Positions 27,724 through 38,822 of a stretch of 64,000 nucleotides of DNA are shown piece after piece. Each line of letters begins with the position of its first letter. Within the stretch, counting starts at the first letter, position 1. A model generated the notes under the pieces. It saw nothing but the letters and a program-made list of their open reading frames with translations, searched no databases and was not told the DNA's origin. Both the position numbers and the translations under genes were made by a program. This stretch comes from Himantopus leucocephalus (lineage: Eukaryota > Chordata > Aves > Charadriiformes > Recurvirostridae): positions 18,717,932 through 18,781,931 of the forward strand of contig RSEF01000005.1 of assembly GCA_003993805.1 (NCBI GenBank), in the 5' to 3' direction.

Positions 27724-29184
27724 AGTCCAAATAGACTCCACCAGGCCCAGCAATGGATCTACCGTTCCACTGCCCCCAACTGGCTAGTGTAGGGAGTAAG
27801 CAGGGTATCTAGACCCTTACCAAATCTTAATATTACCTTTTCTTTTGCCTTCCCATGTCTGAGATTGGTAACAAGAAAGCTATTCATTCCTTTGGTCTCA
27901 ATACAAAGTATTATATCAGCTTGCTATCATTGTGAGTGCTAGCTTATATCTATCCACTTGTAATTAAAATATCTAAGGAAGGACAGCATAGTTTCAAACT
28001 GTGTGCCTGTGTTGAGATAAAAACACTTTTTGTTGGATTAACTGTTCTGCTCACATACTGTATAATTTGCATTTCTGCATCATGACGAAGTATTTGCTGC
28101 AGCCCTATTGTCCCATTCTTCATCAGAATTGTGACTCTGCAAACCAATTTTCATACTTCAGTGTAGTGTTGGGTCATCTGGCAAAAATCATTCCCAGAGA
28201 CAGGTGAATAAAGTGGCTCTGAATGGGAAAGAAGGAATCCATTTAGCCACAAATACTCTGAAGTCTTTTCTCTTACATAGTGGATCAGATGAGAGCTTAA
28301 ATTCTTCCAATATTTTCCTTCTTCTATAAATACATCCTACTATTAAGGTAGCTGGAGAACGAAGATGAGAAGCCCTTTCCTATGGTTTGGTTCTAAAATG
28401 AGGGCAAACTTCTAGGTAGGAAAAGACCAAACTGAAATAGACTTTCCAGTCCATACTAACAAGCAGATCTTGAGCCACAGGATTTGTTGTCATTAATCCT
28501 TGAAGTATGTGGCATAAACACATGCAATGGCTCTACCACTATAATCACAACCGTGGGAGTATACTTTTGCCCCTTTTTGCTTAAGAGTGGATCTGCCCAT
28601 CAAGTTTATTATATGTAGGCATTTGAATAAGCAGGACACACAGATCTCACACAGATAACACAATTTGATGCATCACTAAAACATCAAGGAAAATTAAGCT
28701 CAGGACAGCCCTCAAGGTCCGTGCAACTGGTCACCATTCATGTATACGGACAGTCTGTGAAGAAGCTTCTAGGACTCAACCGCTTGTCAGTGAGGAATAT
28801 ATAATGCTTTTTGCTCTTTAACTAAATTAAATGTCCACAACGGCATATAAATAAGACAAACAGGTCATGAAAAAAAAAAAAAAGAAGTTACAGTTATTCA
28901 CAGTTAAAAACTTTTCCACTAAAGTAGAATGGAATTTTAGTTCAGCTTTCCAGCAAAAATCCTAAGTCTTTTTAAGATGGCACTTGATCTATGGGTGAAA
29001 GGACCTATGTGAATTAGCAGCTTCCTGCAGGAGGGATTAGGACTCAACAGTTCAAGTCTCAGGTTTGTTACAGTCATCTGGTCTCACCAAGGGGTTTTTT
29101 AGTCATTTTTTTCCCCCTTTTTAAACCTGCTGTTACAGAGCCCCAATAATTCATTATAAAGTTGCAAGCTAGAGCTCAGGCATA

Positions 29185-29235
29185 CCTATTCCACACTGAC
29201 TCACTGTGCACCTTGGGCAAGTGTCTGTCTTATTT
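29185..29235 (+). repeat. Possible MIR (CORE-SINE) remnant
   Basis: actcactgtgcaccttgggcaagtgtctgtctt resembles the MIR block TGTGTGACCTTGGGCAAGTCACTTAACCTC. Too short and diverged for certainty. Confidence 0.3.
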
Positions 29236-30654
29236 CATGAAGAAGTGAAAGGGGGACCGTTAATTCTCAGTCTCGAAATACCTTAAGAACTTCCTATGAA
29301 AAGGCCTAGCTTTGTAACTACAGTCTCTTACCTGCCTCCTTCCCAGCCCAGTAACATCATCAGAACAAAGCACAGAAGTCCTACAGAAAAGCAATTACTA
29401 CTGCCCACCATCTATTTACATCAGGTGTTGGAACTCCCACCCATCCCTTCCTGACACTGAGTTAATAATTGAGCCATCTGGCAGGTATATCTCCGCAATC
29501 ACCGCTATCATGGCGCACATGGAAGGTAGGGGGGAACTGACAGCAGGCTAAATATATGGAGAGGGACCAAGAACTAAAGGAACAACGTTACAGCAAAATA
29601 TATGCTTAGTTATTTCAGGAGTTTTCTCAAAAGGAGCTTCATGGAAAAGGCAGAGATGAGCTCCATAGAGAGCTCTGAGCAGGTTGAGGATGCTGACAGC
29701 TGAAGGACAGGGCTGCAGCTGGCTCTGTAGCCCCCACTAAGCAGCCAGTGGCTGTTATTTGGACATCAGTGCTTCTACTGCTCTGAGCAGTGTCACTCCA
29801 TAGATCTAAAATGACAGGGAACACATCATGGGTCACTGTTAACTTTTTATAGTTTTCAGAGATTTATTAAAGATAATGAAGCCTTCACAACATCCTTTGC
29901 TGGATGTCTTCCTGGTACTAGATAAAAGTGGAAGTTACAAAGCTCTTTGGTGAACTTTTCTGGGTGAGCCAAAGTGCCTTGGCTCTGGTTGATGCAAGAT
30001 CAGAGTTTGCCCTCAGCAGGGAGCAGACAGCCTCGTGTCAAGGCAAGTGCAGCAAATGCTCTGGAAATCACAGGATGTAGAAGCTGTAAAATCAGATTTG
30101 TTTCCTGCTTGACTCAGCCTTTGTTTTTAATTTACCATGTCATCCACTTGTTTACAGTGATATAGACTAGTCTGGAGAAACCAATATATGATTTCCAAAG
30201 AGCTAATGCATTCCATCACAGGTCGTAATCCCATGCTTGATTAATATATCGTAACCTCTAACGGTCGTGCTGGTGTTTGGAATTGCACAGAGGATACCTT
30301 GTTTCTTGGCTTGCTTGTTGAAGACAGTGCTATAAAGGTATGGTGGGATGGCTATAAACGTATGGTGGTAACAAAGCGTTAGGATGTATTGACGCAATGT
30401 GATTGAACTCAGTTGCAATGCCACAGTTTCACAATGAAGCATAAGGTTTTGAAGGACCAGACAGACTCCAAACATCCTGTAAAGCAGTCATGCATAACTG
30501 CAGGACAGACCTGCGAAAGCAGGCCTGGCCAAAGGTGGTCACCCAGTGCAATGCATCCACGTGCAGTGTGGGTAGAGACAGATAAATTCAGAAGGCTTAA
30601 TATGGCTGGGTATTTTGATGCGGATGTAACACCCACAGCAGGAAAAGGGAAAGA

Positions 30655-30668
30655 GCACCATCTGGTGG
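30655..30668 (-). promoter_or_regulatory. CTCF-like motif
   Basis: The minus strand reads CCACCAGATGGTGC, matching CCASYAGRKGGCR except T for C at one position. Single motif match. Confidence 0.4.
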
Positions 30669-32230
30669 AGAACAAGTGAAATTGAAAAGCAGTGATTCTC
30701 CTGATTTTTTTTTTATCATCACCTTGCAAAGAATGAAGGAGATACTTTTGCCTCTAATTCACTTTGCACAACTCTGGGAACCCTCGATGTACTCTTCACA
30801 GAAGACCAGATCTGTCTCGATGTATATAATCTGTGCAAATCATCACATAAAATAAAAATTGGTCTATGAGTCTGGGGAAACTTGGAATTTGAGGACGGTT
30901 TTGATTTAAATTGCCGAGCAGAGTCAGATCAAGGTATGACATGCCTTAAAAACGTATCAAAGGTTTACTTTAATTCTAAAATTCCAAATTATCTAGATTC
31001 AACCTGTTTCATGTCTATACCAGCCCATACACATTCGGTGTTTCCTGTGAAAAATGCATTCTTGAGACTCTGTCTTCATACATTTTAAGCATTCCTCCTC
31101 TCTACAGTCAGAGGAGTACCCCATCTTCATTTGTTATAACACTGAATTTCTTGAAAAGGGGTAAGTCAGGAGGAGCAGCGTTATAAGCAGTGAGGCGAAG
31201 AAAATCCTGGTTGCCTATGGATTTGGGTCTTCTGGGACAGTTCTCAAAACTTGTGTGGGTTGTGCCTGAGAGATTCCCACAGCAGGACTGTTAACTATAG
31301 ATGTGTCTTGTCTGGATTCTCTCCTGTCTAGTAGGTGTTGCTGCACTTCCCAGATGATGTCTTTTACAGAGGGACCCGAAGGGCCTCCCCTTTTTTTTCA
31401 CCTGATCATTTCCATTGAACCTGTGGTGCCCTTGGGACTGCTACTCATGTGTCAAATACAGTTAAAACTGGCCAATAGCTTCAAAAGATACAAGGAGGCA
31501 GACAGGAAAGATGCACATGAACTTACGCACATACAAGCTTTCCTAGGAAAGAAGACTGCAAAGACAAGAAGTCAAATGTGAGCTATTAGCTCATCTGATT
31601 GTTTTTCAATGAATGGATCTCAGTCTAGTGATCGTAGAAGTATTTCTGCAACAACAACGTAGCAACAGAAACATGCCAAGCATCTGAACTTATCTGGTAC
31701 ACAAGTAATTCATTAGAACTCAGAACAGAACTGCAACATTCAGCAGAATTAGGCTGATGAGTTACAATTCAGGTCAATTCCAATGATTCTGTAATTTGGA
31801 AAAGAGAAAACACATCTAGCAGTAGTTTCAGAGTTTAATATTGAGTCAGCAAGCATCCTTTAATGTTTCTACAGTAGGGAAGATCCAAGGGACACCTGAA
31901 AGGAAACTCAAAAATCATCATCTTTGAGAATTACAATAGTGTCAGACTGTGCTGTCTTCAATTTGTTTCCTCAAATGACGTCGCAGTTTCTTTTCCTCCA
32001 ATTGGTTTTAACAGCATTTAGCTGTCTTGCACTAACAGAGCATCTAAGCAGTCGAGTATAGCATTGTGTAATTCAGTGGGACATGACTGTCAGGTTTGTG
32101 TGAAGTGGTTTCTTCCAGGTTATTTGATTTTTGCTCACCTTGCTAAAAAAACAAGATAAAAAGGTATTAGGGAGAGAACAGATAATAGCAACATATCTTA
32201 TAGCCTTTGCACAGGAGTTACAGGGAGACT

Positions 32231-32819
32231 TGCGATGGTTTAAACCCAGCCGGCAACTAAGCACCACACAGCCACTCACTCACTCCCCCCAGTGGGACAG
32301 GGGAGAGAATCAGAAGGTTAAAAGTGACAAAACTTGTGGGTTGAGATGAAGACAGTTTAATAGGTAAAGTAGAAGCTGTGCATGCAAGCAAAATAAGGAA
32401 TTAATTTACTACTTCCCATTGGTAGGCAGGTGTTCAGCCATCTCCCGGAAAGCAGGGCTCCATCACGTGTAATGGTTACTTGGGAAGAGAAATGTCATCA
32501 CTCTCAACATACCCTCCCCTTCCTTCTTCTTCCCCCAGCTTTTACTGCTGAGCATGACATCATACAGTATGGAATATCCCTTTGGTCATCTGGGGTCAGC
32601 TGTCCCATCTGTGTCCCCTCCCCACTTCTTGTGTACCCCCAGCCTACTCGTTGGCAGAGTGGTGCGAGAAGCAGAAAAGACCTTGAGTCTGTGTAAGCAC
32701 TGTGAGCATAACTAAAACATCCCTATGTTGTCAACACTGTTTCCAGCACAAATCCAAAACATAGCCCCATGCTAGCTACTATGAAGGAAATTAACTCCAT
32801 CCCAGCCAAAACTAGAACA
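32231..32819 (-). mobile_element. Solo LTR (ERVL-like), complete
   Basis: Reads on the minus strand from TGTTCTAGTTTTGGCTGGGA to AAACCATCGCA, bounded by TG and CA. Known blocks of the neoavian LTR family are visible: ggctatgttttggatttgtg, a TGATGTCA element (plus 32555-32562), the region of the TATA box now decayed to CAGTAAAAGC, the purine-rich gggggaagaagaagg stretch, an ATTAAA signal (plus 32356-32361) and the terminal ctgtgtggtgcttagttgcc. Flanking 5-bp target duplication is not evident. No coding capacity. Confidence 0.88.
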
Positions 32820-34557
32820 ATGCTCTCTCAGGAATAATTGAATGTCACATGGAAAATAAATAGTCAGATACAGAGTTTATGATGCACTATCTATCTCACT
32901 GTCTCACCTTCACTGTTTACCATGCTGGGAACGACTTACACAATAGTAGCAACTGCACAAGGAGACAAGTGTCTTTGTGTTTTCACAGTTCTAACAACAG
33001 ACACGCATTCTTTTAAATCTACCCTTTAATTCATTGTAGGGATGTTTGTTTTGCACTTCTGTATCCCTTCACTAACAAATCAAGACCTCTGCTTTTTTTT
33101 TAACTGGCAAATCCCATTTCAATGGATGGAATATTCTCTTAACTTGAGTCTAATCTTGGACATCTTTTGCTGTAAGAAACTGTGTAGCCATCCTGTTCTT
33201 GCTGCATAGCTTCACTTACTTGAACCAAGTAGAGTTCCTCGCTGTCTGATTTGACCAAGAACGCCATTTCAAGTAATATTCTCTTGAAGTTGATATATTT
33301 TCACAAAATATTTCAATTTTTGATGAAAAGGAATTTTCTGGTGGAAAAAATGCTGCCCTGACAGATTCCTTACCAGTATTGCATGCAAGTACTTATCAGA
33401 AAATGCAATAACAAGTATCTAAAAAAAAAAGATCTCCTAACCTCTTCCCAGGGACTTGGATCTTGCTTCTCAACAAGAACATATAAAGAGGGGGTTCAGC
33501 CCATGTACTACATTCCTCATTGACAGCTCCTACCTGCTTGGGAAGGCAGTATACATGGCCCCTACACCTGCCCATGCAGCCTCAGCTTTATCTGCCAAGT
33601 AGTAACTGCATATTCCAAGGAGAAATTTCCAGGAGGAGGAGTGAACTCAGATCTGGAGCCAATGCTAAGAGAAGTAAGAATTTGACTCACTGGCTGAATC
33701 TATTTTATCAGTCCAGTCTGCTCCTCGTTTCAGCCTGGGATCCATGCCTGCCTGAGTACATTTAATGTAGTAATCTTGTTGCTTTACATGTCATTGTGGA
33801 GTCCAGACATGCATGTGTCCTTCCACAGTCTTTCTCTTTTTTCCCTGTATTTTGGTTTTTTTTATGCAAGTAGACTTTAAACAAGATACCAACTTTTTCC
33901 ACGCTGCAGTCAAACAAAAAGGCTTAATAAGTTAAAGATCACTACATTTTGGTTTAAAATGACAAAGGCTGTGACACTTGTATGTAACAATGTTATGGTC
34001 TAGATGAATACAGACTAGTTTCTAATGATGTGCTTTATTGAAAATTCTCTGCCTGAAGTGAGTTTGAGGCTTCTCAGTGCCACAAGACATGTAATTCCTT
34101 CCTTGAACACAATGTTATTCTCAGTTTCTTTGTTGGTTTGGGTTTTTTTTCCCCTAATAAGCTATTAAGAGGGACAGTTGCAAAATGAGTCTATATGTCT
34201 CATGTAAGGCTAATGGAGACAGTCAATTGATGCCATTTGTAGCTGATTGATTAAGATACATAGTGAGTTTTGGATCAGAGTTCCATTTTGTGAAGTACTT
34301 ACAAGCATTGTCATATATATAAATTGTGGGCAGAATTTTAATGGAAGCATATCGAAACTCCTGGACCTCTAGAACACTAAACAACATCCTGAATGAGCTG
34401 AAAGGAGTCTTTTCCACTCATACTTCTCCTCCTTATTTTATCCTTGTTCTATAGGTTATTCTAAACAGGACTTGTGAGCAAATTGTACTATCTAAACCTG
34501 CTTTCTGCTGAGGATTTTCAACACATTCTCCTCTAAAAATTATAGATTTATTATGCT
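32820..34557. other. Unassigned stretch between two LTRs
   Basis: No gag, pol or env reading frame is present, which argues against the flanking LTRs being one provirus. AT-rich with no recognised repeat. Confidence 0.6.
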
Positions 34558-34956
34558 CAGTGGGAGCATAGACAGGACAAGCTGACCAGGGGGATTTTAC
34601 ATACCATAGATGTAACGGTCAGTATATAAATGGGGGTTGATGGGGGGAGCAGGGATCCATGATCACTGCTCAGGACGGGCTAGCCAACTGATCATCAGAT
34701 GGTGAGAGCGACTTGTATTGTATCACTATTTTGTATACTCTTTTACTATTATTATTATTTTTTATTTTTATTATACATTATTTTTATTATTTTTCCCCCC
34801 TCTTTTGTTACTGCTCTATAAAACTGTTGCTATCTCAACCCATGAGGTTTTTTTTTGTTTCCGGTCCTTTTCTCCCTCTTCTCCCTACCTTACTGCGAGG
34901 GGGAGTGAGTGAGCGGCTGTGGGGTCCTAGTTGCTGGTTGGAGTTAAACCATGACA
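34558..34956 (+). mobile_element. Solo LTR (ERVL-like), 3' portion
   Basis: Recognised by tatataaat at 34623-34631 as TATA box, a gcagg..ccatgatcactgctcaggac block, an ATT-rich tract, a polyadenylation region tataaaactgttgctatctc, and the end gtgagtgagcggctgtgggg to ttaaaccatgaca. The last 60 bp match the end of the minus-strand LTR at 32231. The 5' boundary is unclear, and no internal retroviral sequence follows, so it is a solo or truncated LTR. Confidence 0.82.
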
Positions 34957-35544
34957 GCTACTGGCTAAAAAATGAAGCAAGAAGTATAAGTGGTCCTTGT
35001 GGCTGTAAAGCTTACATTGTTGGTCATTGCAAAAGCACTATCTGATAGCAACTGTATCACACTCTCATAAGCTGTGTCTAATCTATAGGACAGCTAATTC
35101 TCTTCTAATGCAGACTCTGAGATATTCCAAAGGAAAAATTAAAAACACCATCCCAAATCCCAACAACAAAAGTGAACAAAGAGGCTTTCCTCATTTTCTA
35201 GGTGCTTAGCACACATGCAGGACAGCAGTTCCCCATTGCTCCCTGCTTGTGCCCTCACAGAGCACCTCACTTGCAGCTCTTCCCTCACAGATATGTACAG
35301 AGACATATTAAAAGGAAATGTTATCGAAGTATGACGACTGATTACTATCTGACTTGGCCTTGGTACAGTCTGTGCGTGTTAAGACCTGACAGTATTTCAA
35401 GGTTGTAAAAGGTATTGAACATGCAGTAAGGTTGCACCTTCTAAACTTTTTCACTAACACTTGATTTGGGAGAGATCTGTAAGCCAGAATAATGGAAAAT
35501 TAATGAGTGGTAATAGGAGGTGTATAGCATGTCACAATTGTAGC

Positions 35545-35566
35545 TGAGGTCCATAAAAGGACCTCA
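35545..35566. repeat. 8-bp inverted repeat with 6-bp loop
   Basis: TGAGGTCC, loop ATAAAA, GGACCTCA: perfectly complementary arms. A further aaaggacct copy follows at 35572-35580. Could form a hairpin or be two reversed AGGTCC half-sites; no function is shown. Confidence 0.7.
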
Positions 35567-36041
35567 TAAAAAAAGGACCTTCCATAAAAAGGAAAATATG
35601 GCAATAGCTGCAGAAACTAACATTATACTTATTAACTCCCAGTCCAGCTCCCTGGCTTCCTGGCTGACCTTTGACTGTCATTTATTTATTCAGGAAAGTG
35701 GACATGAATTAGTTAAGTGTGTGAAGTTGATACGTATATGCTAAAGTATATTAAACCTCCAATTCAGTGCTCTCATGTAGCCTTAATCCTCATGAGTAAG
35801 ATGATGATATTTAATTTTCATTGTAGCAAGGATAATTTATCCTAGCTTAGCTTTCAATCTATCTTCCATCAGATTTTTGCAGAGCTGCATATAGTTTTGC
35901 ATTCTGATCCTTTCAGGGCTCTTACACAAGGCCAGGTCAAATATGATGATTAATTGGACGTGGGACGGGCAAAAGTGTGATTGCTGTTGGCAGGCATTGA
36001 CACAGCAAGTGAAACAGCTCTGTCCCAGTACCAGAGCATGA

Positions 36042-36056
36042 CAACAGAGGGTGCTG
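36042..36056 (+). promoter_or_regulatory. CTCF-like motif
   Basis: CAACAGAGGGTGCTG resembles the CTCF core CCACCAGAGGGCGCTG with mismatches at the second and fourth positions and T for C later. Single motif match, no other support. Confidence 0.3.
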
Positions 36057-36199
36057 CATTGCTCTCATTTTTCATGTGAAGCACAAACTTGTACTGTTTG
36101 CAAAGTTTGAACAACACTTTTTAAGGGGGTGAAGGTGCTCCTGGTATTCTGTCCACCTTCCAGCTTGGATCCATGTTGTCTGAAACAGTAGGTAATGGA

Positions 36200-36345
36200 C
36201 TATTTAGGGAAGCCAAGGGACCTTCTCCCATGATCGTTTTTAAGAAGAGGTTGGACAAAAAATTCTCAGGTGTTATCTAGATGCTGATTCTGCCTCAAAA
36301 CAGAAGAATGGACTGAGTCAGTGATTTCCAGGATTTCTAGATATG
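36200..36345 (+). mobile_element. Old CR1 LINE 3' fragment
   Basis: Contains tttttaagaagaggttggac, caggtgttatctagatgctg and attctgcctcaaaacagaag before ggactgagtcagtgattt. This is the pattern of an ancient CR1 3' end family shared among archosaurs and turtles (AGGTTGGACAAAC, CTGCCTC, GGACT). Strongly diverged; the octamer tail is lost. Confidence 0.6.
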
Positions 36346-38221
36346 TTTTGCTGTGTGTGCTATCACTTTTTCTTCTGTCTCCTCATTTCTACACTCATAC
36401 GCTTCTATACCTATCCTCCTTCTATCCTCCTCTTTTGCTTGTCCTCTTTGACCAGAAACACAGTTCCCAGGCTCCACTTACAATGTTGATGTGCCTTATT
36501 AATGAGGAGCTCCTGAGCTAAGGTAAGGACTGGCTCCATTGCTGCTTTTGCAAAATCTTGAGCAGCACTACAGTGACAATCTTTCCAGCATGGAATCTTT
36601 CCAGCAGGGTTAAGGATTGTTCTGCATGCACAACAATGTGCCATTTATCTGCTATTCCTTCATGCTTAATTCCTGAAATGTCAAAAGCATTGTTTGAGCC
36701 AACAGCACTGGCAGCGTTAAGCTTTCTGTTCTGCCTAATGTTCCTGAGAAACAGCAGACACAAAAATTTTAATTTCTTTCTGGAAGCTGTCTAGTTAAGG
36801 GTTAGTTTCACCTGGCTGCTGCGCCAATAGCTTACAAAGTCATTTGAAGGAGAAATTCAACATAATGAAACACTGAAACAGGATTAAGTGACCTTTCCAA
36901 ATAATGATGGACACCTACTATGCTTCTGTACATCAGAAATTACTGTTACCCCTGTTTTCAGGATTAAACTGAAGCAGAAGGTCAAATGTGTGCATTTCTC
37001 CAAGAAATGCATAGCAAGCCAAGAAGTCAAGCACCATTGTCCTTGTTGTTAGCTGCTTTCTGTGGTCCCTGGGCTGTACTTTGAGCTGCTCTTCACTGTG
37101 TCCCAAAGGACCTACATAGCCCAATGAGCTTCCAGATTATGGTTTGAAAGGACTTTTGAAGTAATGCTTTCTGCCAAGAAACTAGTGTGCAATAGTAATG
37201 GTATACTAGCTTAGAAAGAAGAAAGTCTTCCAATGGAAAGAGGACTACCTATTTGACCCACCGTCTAGAAAGCATAATTTGAGCGGAAGAATCATTGATC
37301 TTTTCCTGTCTGTATCTTCCAGCTGAATTTCAAGCAGGATTAGAGAACATTTTGCCCTTTTATGTTATACCTCTTAAGGTGAAAAAAATTTTGTGGAAAT
37401 CCAACTAGTTACTTGATTAGTCCCATTTATTTGCAAGTCATGAGGACAGCATGGGGTCTTGCAGGATTTAGTTATTCTAATAATCAAGTTTTCCAACTAA
37501 GGCTGTCATGAGTATTTCCACTCTGATTCTTGTGCCTCAGGTCACAAACCTGTCCTCATGAGGTTAGATTAATACCAAGAGAAAAGCATAAGAAAGACTT
37601 TGTGCTTGTAAGAGAGATTTTGCATTTCTCATACATGGGCACAGAGGGAACTGGAACTGTGTACAGCTCTATGGTTGAAACGTGCAAATTTTTGGTCACT
37701 AAAACATACATAAGCTGCCTTTGCAGGCAGTAGCAAAGGCATGCACAGATGTGTAGCAATTAAGGGGTTGCTTTTCTAAGCCTTTGAGTTTCAAGGATTA
37801 AGAAACAGGCTTAAACACTTTTTGAAGTTTCATCTTTCATTGAATTCCTTAATGCCTTCAAGCTTGGCACCATTTTTCACTCATTTGTTTATATTTTAAT
37901 CTAAAGTTTCTCACTTGAGAACGACATTGACCTTTAGTTTAAACCCGAGGCTCTGAGTGATGGTGCAGCTGGGAGTTTTGTTACAGCTTTTCCAGCTGCT
38001 TCTCACAATTTGGCGGGGGGGGAGGGCAGGGGGGATGCACATGGACACTGCGTGAAGTTGACTACACCTATAGTACCTGCTTTATCTTTGCAGGTTTTGT
38101 CACTGGGCCTGAATGCTCATGCTGTTAAGACAAAGTAGTCATAGAAAGAAAAGGATCTGACGCTGAAGGCTCAATGCCTGAGCAAACGTCATCAGTCCCT
38201 GTGGATTAGATGACACATTTT
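36346..38221. other. Unassigned stretch
   Basis: No gene recognised. Contains a G-rich run at about 38011-38035. A weak MIR-like string near 36938-36985 was noted but not called. Confidence 0.5.
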
Positions 38222-38822
38222 AGAATCATAGAATCATAGAATCGTTAAGGTTGGAAGGGANNNNNNNNNNNNNNNNNNNNNNNNNNNNNNNNNNNNNNNN
38301 NNNNNNNNNNNNNNNNNNNNNNNNNNNNNNNNNNNNNNNNNNNNNNNNNNNNNNNNNNNNTGTGGCCTCCTCTGGACCCGCTCCAACAGGTCCATGTCCT
38401 TTTGATGTTGGGGCCCCAGAGCTGGAGGCAGCACTGCAGGGGGGGATCTCATGAGCACGGAGTAGAGGGGCAGAATCCCCTCCATCACCCTGCTGGCCAT
38501 GCTGCTGGGGCTGCAGCCCAGGATGTGGGTGGCTTTTTGGGCTGCGAGCGTACATTGCTTGGCTCATGGCCAGCTTTTCATCACCAGTACCACCAAGTCC
38601 TTCTCAGCAGAGCTGCTCTCCATCCCTTCATCCCCCAGCCTGTGCTGATACCAGGGATTGCCCCGACCCAGGTGCAGGACCCTGCACTTGGCCTTGTTGA
38701 ACCTTATGAGGTTCACACAGGCCGACTTCTCCAGCCTGTCCAGGTCCCTCTGGATGGCATCATGTCCTTCAGATGTGTCAGCTGCTCCACTCACCTTGGT
38801 GTCATCTGCAATGGCAGAAGTC
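38222..38822 (-). mobile_element. CR1 LINE interrupted by an assembly gap
   Basis: The plus strand starts with the reversed avian octamer tail (agaatcatagaatcatagaa) and gttaaggttggaaggga, then 100 N, then cctctggacccgctccaaca and further antisense ORF2. On the minus strand the frame 38857-38564 keeps recognisable reverse transcriptase wording: IADDTKVSG at the place of the catalytic FADD box, [19 protein letters not shown] and EKDLVVLV. The 3' UTR that should link the two halves is in the gap. Truncated and inactive. Confidence 0.93.
38261..38360. other. Assembly gap of 100 N
   Basis: Exactly 100 ambiguous bases, the usual placeholder for a gap of unknown length, lying inside a CR1 copy. 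The consensus length expected between the flanks is longer than 100 bp. Confidence 0.95.

Larger units (their letters stand above)
23916..32230. other. AT-rich intergenic stretch
   Basis: No gene or clear retroelement apart from the short items listed separately. Open frames on both strands around 30203-30729 overlap each other and match no known protein. Confidence 0.5.
34957..36199. other. Unassigned stretch with a short inverted repeat
   Basis: No gene. Holds the perfect inverted repeat TGAGGTCC-ATAAAA-GGACCTCA at 35545-35566 and, just after it, another ggacct. Otherwise ordinary AT-rich sequence. Confidence 0.5.

Noticed and set aside
30203..30729. Overlapping open frames of 88-106 codons on both strands
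   Set aside because: They overlap each other in opposite senses, have no homology I recognise and no splice context.
36938..36985. Weak MIR-like string (ttacccctgttttcaggatt)
   Set aside because: Too short and diverged; below what I would call even as a remnant.
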